A DNA stretch of 9,817 bases from Clostridia bacterium. GTDB taxonomy: Bacteria; Bacillota; Clostridia; DSM-8532. A model generated the notes under the pieces. The model saw nothing but the letters and a program-made list of their open reading frames with translations. It was not told the origin of the DNA and made no database searches. The position numbers were made by a program, and so were the translations under genes. The stretch spans positions 1 through 9,817 of the forward strand of contig JAOABT010000629.1 of NCBI GenBank assembly GCA_026418215.1. Direction: 5' to 3'. The first letter of the stretch is position 1; every line of letters starts with the position of its first letter. This document shows, in pieces, positions 6,994-9,817 of the stretch.

Positions 6994-7016
6994 TTCTCTA
7001 TACATTCTATAGAGAA
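6994..7016. repeat. Perfect 9-bp inverted repeat in the TVP38-mscL convergent gap
   Basis: TTCTCTATA (6994-7002) and TATAGAGAA (7008-7016) are perfect complements around a 5-base loop. No U-run follows on either strand. It may be an RNA hairpin, a weak barrier between convergent transcripts, or a protein site. Confidence 0.5.
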
Positions 7017-7022
7017 CATTGA

Positions 7023-7044
7023 ATAAACCTTTGGCGGTTATTAT
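7023..7044 (-). terminator. Weak hairpin after mscL
   Basis: On the minus strand AATAACC and GGTTTATT form an imperfect stem (one bulge) around GCCAAA, about 45 bases after the mscL stop. It lacks a clean U-run and has only a weak claim to be the mscL terminator. Confidence 0.3.
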
Positions 7045-7086
7045 GAAGTAGCCTTGTTAATCATCTTTGAACTAAATTCCTTTAAT

Positions 7087-7572
7087 TCAAATAGGCGTAT
7101 CTTCGCTATCAGCCATTCTGCCTTCCACATGGCTCATGAGCTCTAGCTTCTTGGCCTCTTTGGCTGCTTCCTCTTCCCTGCCCTTTAATAAATCCCTGAT
7201 TTCTGTGAGAAGGATAACCTCCTGGGTGAGCTTGACCTCTACCTTCTTTTCTTCCTTGCGCTTAAAGCGGCTGATCAGGCGGATGAAAATAAAGATGCTC
7301 AGAGAGATGAGCAGAAAGTCTACAATATTCTGAAGGAAATTTCCATACTTCATGACGGCAATCTGCTTTCCCGTTACGACATCATTGATAGGAAGTGCAG
7401 CCTCAGCCAAATTAAATCTTCCTGATATCAAGCTTAGTAGAGGGGTTAGAATATCGCCTACCAGTGACGTGACAATTTTCCCGAAAGCACCGCCGATAAT
7501 AACACCGATGGCCAGATCCATAACATTTCCCTTAATCGCAAAGTTTTTAAAATCCTCAATAAATTTCTTCAT
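7087..7572 (-). CDS. mscL: Large-conductance mechanosensitive channel MscL
   Basis: The product is a 161-aa homopentameric inner-membrane channel that opens under membrane tension and releases solutes during hypo-osmotic shock. The N-terminal amphipathic helix KKFIEDFKNFAIKGNVMDLA leads into the pore helix TM1 (IGVIIGGAFGKIVTSLVGDI). A periplasmic loop follows at about 50-73, then TM2 (FLQNIVDFLLISLSIFIFI). The cytoplasmic helix TQEVILLTEIRDLLK is the conserved C-terminal bundle. A charged tail of about 30 residues follows, longer than in the 136-aa E. coli protein. The frame opens at 7593, but ATG 7572 matches the family start and has GAGGG (7581-7585) eight bases upstream. It appears to be monocistronic. 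Confidence 0.96.
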   Translation of the reverse strand: MKKFIEDFKNFAIKGNVMDLAIGVIIGGAFGKIVTSLVGDILTPLLSLISGRFNLAEAALPINDVVTGKQIAVMKYGNFLQNIVDFLLISLSIFIFIRLISRFKRKEEKKVEVKLTQEVILLTEIRDLLKGREEEAAKEAKKLELMSHVEGRMADSEDTPI

Positions 7573-7631
7573 TACCAATACCCTCTTGGTCAATTATTTT
7601 TCCTAGCAGATTTGAATCAGGTACTCACAGT

Positions 7632-7673
7632 ATATGTTTCTTTTAAGTATAAACATATTTCTACTATTTCCAA
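7632..7673 (-). promoter_or_regulatory. mscL promoter overlapped by an inverted repeat
   Basis: On the minus strand TTGGAA (7673-7668) and TATACT (7651-7646) are spaced by 16 bases, a reasonable sigma-A promoter for mscL. The -10 lies between the arms of a perfect 8-bp inverted repeat, ATATGTTT (7632-7639) and AAACATAT (7651-7658), with an 11-base gap. This placement would suit a repressor site, though AT-rich DNA yields such repeats easily. Confidence 0.5.
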
Positions 7674-7702
7674 TGATAATGTATTTGCTTTTAATCCGTA
7701 AC

Positions 7703-7716
7703 GTGCTGTTTAAAGC
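7703..7716 (+). repeat. Short repeat copy B
   Basis: GTGCTGTTTAAAGC is identical to 6940-6953. CCGTA lies two bases upstream here and three bases upstream in copy A. The two copies flank mscL as direct repeats about 760 bases apart. Confidence 0.4.
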
Positions 7717-7883
7717 TTTAATCTTGTGCTCCTTGTCCGAACAGGATTACGAACTTCTAACTTGCAGCAGACCAGAAATGCTCATGAATAAAGGAATGCG
7801 AAGCGAGCTTTCTTCTCCCATAGCAATGTAAAAATGTTTATTGCAGCATTTTGCGGCTTTTTCTTCTTTTACTAAGCCCTTAC

Positions 7884-7918
7884 GAAAAAATTAAACCGGG
7901 TGCATGTCAAGCATCCGG
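7884..7918 (-). terminator. Intrinsic terminator of the zinc-ribbon gene
   Basis: On the minus strand CCGGATGC (7918-7911) pairs with GCACCCGG (7903-7896), one A-C mismatch, around a 7-base loop. TTTAATTTTTT follows. It starts 20 bases after the stop codon of the restored frame (7938-7940), supporting 7938 as the original gene end. Confidence 0.65.
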
Positions 7919-7937
7919 CTATTATGAACCCTTGGCA

Positions 7938-9126
7938 TTAAGCCAATTTGTTACCGCATTCGCTGCAGAACCGGGTGCCGATAGCGCTCATGCTGCCGCA
8001 TTTAGGGCACTTGACCCGAGACAGGTTGGCGCCGCAGTTGTTGCAGAACTTGCCTTGACCGCTGGGTTTCCCGCACTGGGGGGCATGTCACCTGTTTGCT
8101 TTCAATCTTCCCGTCAAATACGGTGGTATTGGCTGCCTTATTACGAATATCCTCCACCATTTTTTGAGAACGGGCATGGACAACCTCCACATTCATGCGG
8201 GGAGCACATTCAACACAGAGTCCCTCTTCCTCATTGAAATCCGATTTACACACCCATTGACGGCCCATTGACGGCCCATTGACGGCCCATTGACGGCCCA
8301 TTGACGGCATTTGTGACAGGCGGTGAAAATGGCCCCTGGCCTCGTTTTGCGCCATCTCAAAGGCACGCTCATGCTCCTTGTGCCATTCAGGTGACATCCC
8401 CTCAAAACGCTCACTGAGAACATCTGCTCCTCTTTCAACGCCATAGCCGGTACGGTTGGCACCCAGCAGGGAAGCACCGATAGAAATGCCTCTGGACAAG
8501 CCTCTCAGCAGCAAGCCCTTCTTATAGGTCTGGTACTCGATAAACTGCGTTTTATAGCCGTCCTGGCAAAGGTCGCAGTAAAAGGTGAATTGGAAGCCCG
8601 CTTCAGTACTGTTATTACCGTCAGGTGTTGCAATAATCAAGGCTGTCTCCGAAATCTGGGCAGCACACTCGCCTTGGGCCAAAAGGTTATTGAAAGCATC
8701 TCTGTATGTAAATTGAATATCTTCGGCGGTAAACAAAAGGGCCTCATGCATGAGGATATCCTTTTTAAGTGTATTGTTCGGTAAGACGGTCAAAACCCTT
8801 AAGAAATCCTCATAATGACGCCCTAGGCAATAGAGTTCCAGATTGGCTCCGGAACATAAGGTCAGATAGATTCTATAGTCCTTTCCTTCGAAAGATACAA
8901 TATCTCTGAAGGCAAAGTTGATGCTTTTACGGGAAGCGGTGGTCACTTTAAAGCTGTCTTCAAGAAAGACCGCCGTTCCTTCCTCTGACAGGGAGGAATT
9001 GTCCGGGTTCATCAGCTTGAATTCAAGAGGATAGTCAAGCTTCAATTCACTTGGGTCAAGCGTAACGTCCTGCTGAGCATTTGCCGTATTCTCAGAATCA
9101 TTCGTAAACCCGGACATCATCAGCAT
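7938..9126 (-). CDS. Zinc-ribbon protein, frameshifted and disrupted by an 11-bp repeat array
   Basis: As it stands the frame reads 9126 to 8002 (374 aa). A one-base shift at the G6 run 8078-8083 (plus strand) diverts it from its natural end at 7938. Residues 30-165 look like two beta-rich segments, possibly PH-like. Residues 180-190 hold a CDLC knuckle. A Gly-rich amphipathic stretch follows (204-230), then a charged helix (245-268). HFHR (266-269) should run into a zinc knuckle. Cys-His-Lys-Cys is present there in another frame, but the array (codons 274-291) replaces it. VCKSDF and LCVECAP, the rest of that zinc site, are in frame. After the shift the next frame encodes CPQC, CNNC, CPKC and CSEC, two complete zinc ribbons. 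It resembles uncharacterised zinc-ribbon proteins of Clostridia; function is unknown. The start lacks a good ribosome site; ATGs at 9120 and 9117 are alternatives. Decay, phase variation or sequencing error are all possible. Confidence 0.7.
8078..8083 (-). other. Frameshift site at a six-base homopolymer
   Basis: The minus-strand sequence is TGCCCCCCAGTGC. With five C instead of six, reading continues as Cys-Pro-Gln-Cys-Gly and then through three more CxxC pairs to a stop at 7938. With six C the frame ends at 8002 and all four pairs are lost. A homopolymer of this length is prone both to slippage in vivo and to sequencing error. Confidence 0.75.
8253..8307 (-). repeat. Five perfect tandem copies of an 11-bp unit within a coding region
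   Basis: The unit is CCCATTGACGG on the plus strand (CCGTCAATGGG on the minus), repeated five times without mismatch. Because 11 is not a multiple of three, each added or lost copy changes the reading frame. The array encodes an alternating PSMGRQWAVNG pattern at residues 274-291 of the zinc-ribbon protein. There are no spacers, so it is not a CRISPR. Confidence 0.95.
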
Positions 9127-9133
9127 CTCGCGA

Positions 9134-9161
9134 TATGGTAAATTTTTGTTATTATACCATA
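9134..9161 (-). promoter_or_regulatory. Promoter of the zinc-ribbon gene with flanking inverted repeat
   Basis: On the minus strand a perfect TATAAT (9156-9151) follows TGG, an extended -10; no good -35 is visible. Seven-base arms TATGGTA (9134-9140) and TACCATA (9155-9161) are complementary with centres 21 bases apart, two helical turns, and they bracket the predicted start site. This could be an operator or a hairpin near the 5' end of the message. Confidence 0.5.
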
Positions 9162-9170
9162 CCTCTGGGC

Positions 9171-9817
9171 TTAGTTACCTGCACTCTCGTACTTTTTTAT
9201 TCCCACATTCCAAACAGAATAGCCTATGGTAAAGAAGACTATAGCGCAGATGACCGTCGCAATAACACCATAGAAGAAGGTCTCCTTACCAAGGAACCAG
9301 CTAGCCGGGATGAAGGCTGTAAAGGCAAAAGGCACAACAAATGTCAAAACTACGTTGATGAACTTGTTGTAGATGGTCATGGGATACTTGGTGAAGTTGG
9401 CCATCTGATAGGCGATAAACAGGATCGATTGGCTGCGCTTGATCCAGAAGGCGATAGAGGCAAAAATCAACTTAACCGAGCTGTAAATCACCGAGCCCGC
9501 CAGAACCACAATAATAAAGCCAATGATCTCCCATGCACCCACATGAACAGTCAGGTTAGCCAGTGCCACCGAAACGAAGCCAACACCCACGATCATTTCA
9601 CCAAAGGCATCGGGCTGGAAACGGTCAGCACAAAGATAGAACAACGGGTTCATAGGTCTTAACAGATATTTGTCAAAATCACCACGTACCACAATTCTTC
9701 CCGCAAGCAACCACAGGTTGTCAGTTACCAAGTGGTCAATGGCGCGTGGAAGGTTGGCATAACCATAGATGAACAGCAGCTCATAGAAGGTCCAGCCATT
9801 CAACGAGGGTATAATAT
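9171..9817 (-). CDS. ABC-2 family transporter permease (C-terminal part)
   Basis: The frame is open to the right edge, so the N-terminus is missing, probably about 50 residues judging by the usual 260-270 aa. The visible 214 residues include WTFYELLFIYG, the cytoplasmic motif RGDFDKYLLRPMNPLFY, and four or five membrane spans after it. The GDFD-yLlRP signature marks the ABC2_membrane_6 (DUF990, COG3694/COG4587) family. Members pair with a second permease and an ATPase to export an unknown substrate, and those partner genes would lie beyond the window. The TTG at 9803 is an internal Leu, not the start. The stop is 44 bases before the zinc-ribbon gene, with no terminator between, so read-through into that gene is likely. 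Confidence 0.85.
   Translation of the reverse strand, partial: IIPSLNGWTFYELLFIYGYANLPRAIDHLVTDNLWLLAGRIVVRGDFDKYLLRPMNPLFYLCADRFQPDAFGEMIVGVGFVSVALANLTVHVGAWEIIGFIIVVLAGSVIYSSVKLIFASIAFWIKRSQSILFIAYQMANFTKYPMTIYNKFINVVLTFVVPFAFTAFIPASWFLGKETFFYGVIATVICAIVFFTIGYSVWNVGIKKYESAGN

Larger units (their letters stand above)
7573..7937. other. Intergenic region between the zinc-ribbon gene and mscL
   Basis: About 365 bases without a credible gene. It holds the mscL promoter and inverted repeat (7632-7673), a short repeat copy (7703-7716) and the terminator of the zinc-ribbon gene (7884-7918). Between roughly 7720 and 7880 I see only AT-rich DNA and an imperfect hairpin around 7824-7843. An open frame at 7634-7831 lacks a proper ribosome site and overlaps the mscL promoter. 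Confidence 0.5.

Noticed and set aside
7634..7831. Plus-strand open frame of 65 codons with a hydrophobic start
   Set aside because: It has no ribosome site at a proper distance, overlaps the mscL promoter and inverted repeat, and has no recognisable family features.
8253..8307. CRISPR-like array
   Set aside because: The 11-bp units are adjacent with no spacers and lie in a coding region, and no cas genes are present.
8193..8477. Minus-strand frame of 94 codons overlapping the zinc-ribbon gene
   Set aside because: It is an alternative frame of the same gene. Its only meaningful part is the Cys-His-Lys-Cys at the array, which is used as evidence for the ancestral reading.
9135..9662. Plus-strand frame of 175 codons opposite the ABC permease
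   Set aside because: It is antisense to a gene with a clear family signature and lacks domain features of its own.

Overview
This window reads as chromosome from an endospore-forming Firmicute, most likely an anaerobic member of the Clostridia. The evidence is an intact sporulation sigma factor sigma-K with its pro-sequence, a YtvI-type sporulation membrane protein, an IscS/NifS-IscU pair with a Cys/His-rich tail, MscL, strong purine-rich ribosome binding sites and sigma-A promoters with extended -10 boxes. I cannot name the species. Apart from one gene, the window is ordinary housekeeping and sporulation sequence. I see no insertion sequence, phage gene, CRISPR array, rRNA or tRNA.

Layout. 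1-80 (-) is the first codons of an RpiR-family regulator running off the left edge, divergent from sigK (246-941, +). A gene-free stretch of about 325 bases with three hairpins follows. Then come minus-strand genes: ytvI-like (1267-2433), thpR (2591-3127), iscU/nifU-like (3225-3689) and cysteine desulfurase (3695-4879). The desulfurase and scaffold touch and form one Fe-S assembly operon with a clear terminator. Upstream of it sits a perfect TGTGA-N6-TCACA palindrome typical of Crp/Fnr regulators. A class I methyltransferase (5099-5875, -) and a TVP38/TMEM64 (VTT) membrane protein (6102-6833, +) are divergently transcribed from two good sigma-A promoters. mscL (7087-7572, -) is flanked by intergenic DNA with small repeats and inverted repeats. 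At the right end are a zinc-ribbon protein gene (7938-9126, -) and the C-terminal part of an ABC-2 permease (9171 to the edge, -).

The most notable locus is the zinc-ribbon gene. An array of five perfect 11-bp repeats replaces what looks like a Cys-X2-Cys knuckle. The four extra copies (44 bp) plus one extra base just upstream add 45 nt, so the downstream frame is kept. Further on, a six-base homopolymer shifts the frame and removes two C-terminal zinc ribbons. These reappear intact in the next frame, followed by a stop and a terminator. The gene is either decaying, phase-variable, or affected by a sequencing error at the homopolymer.
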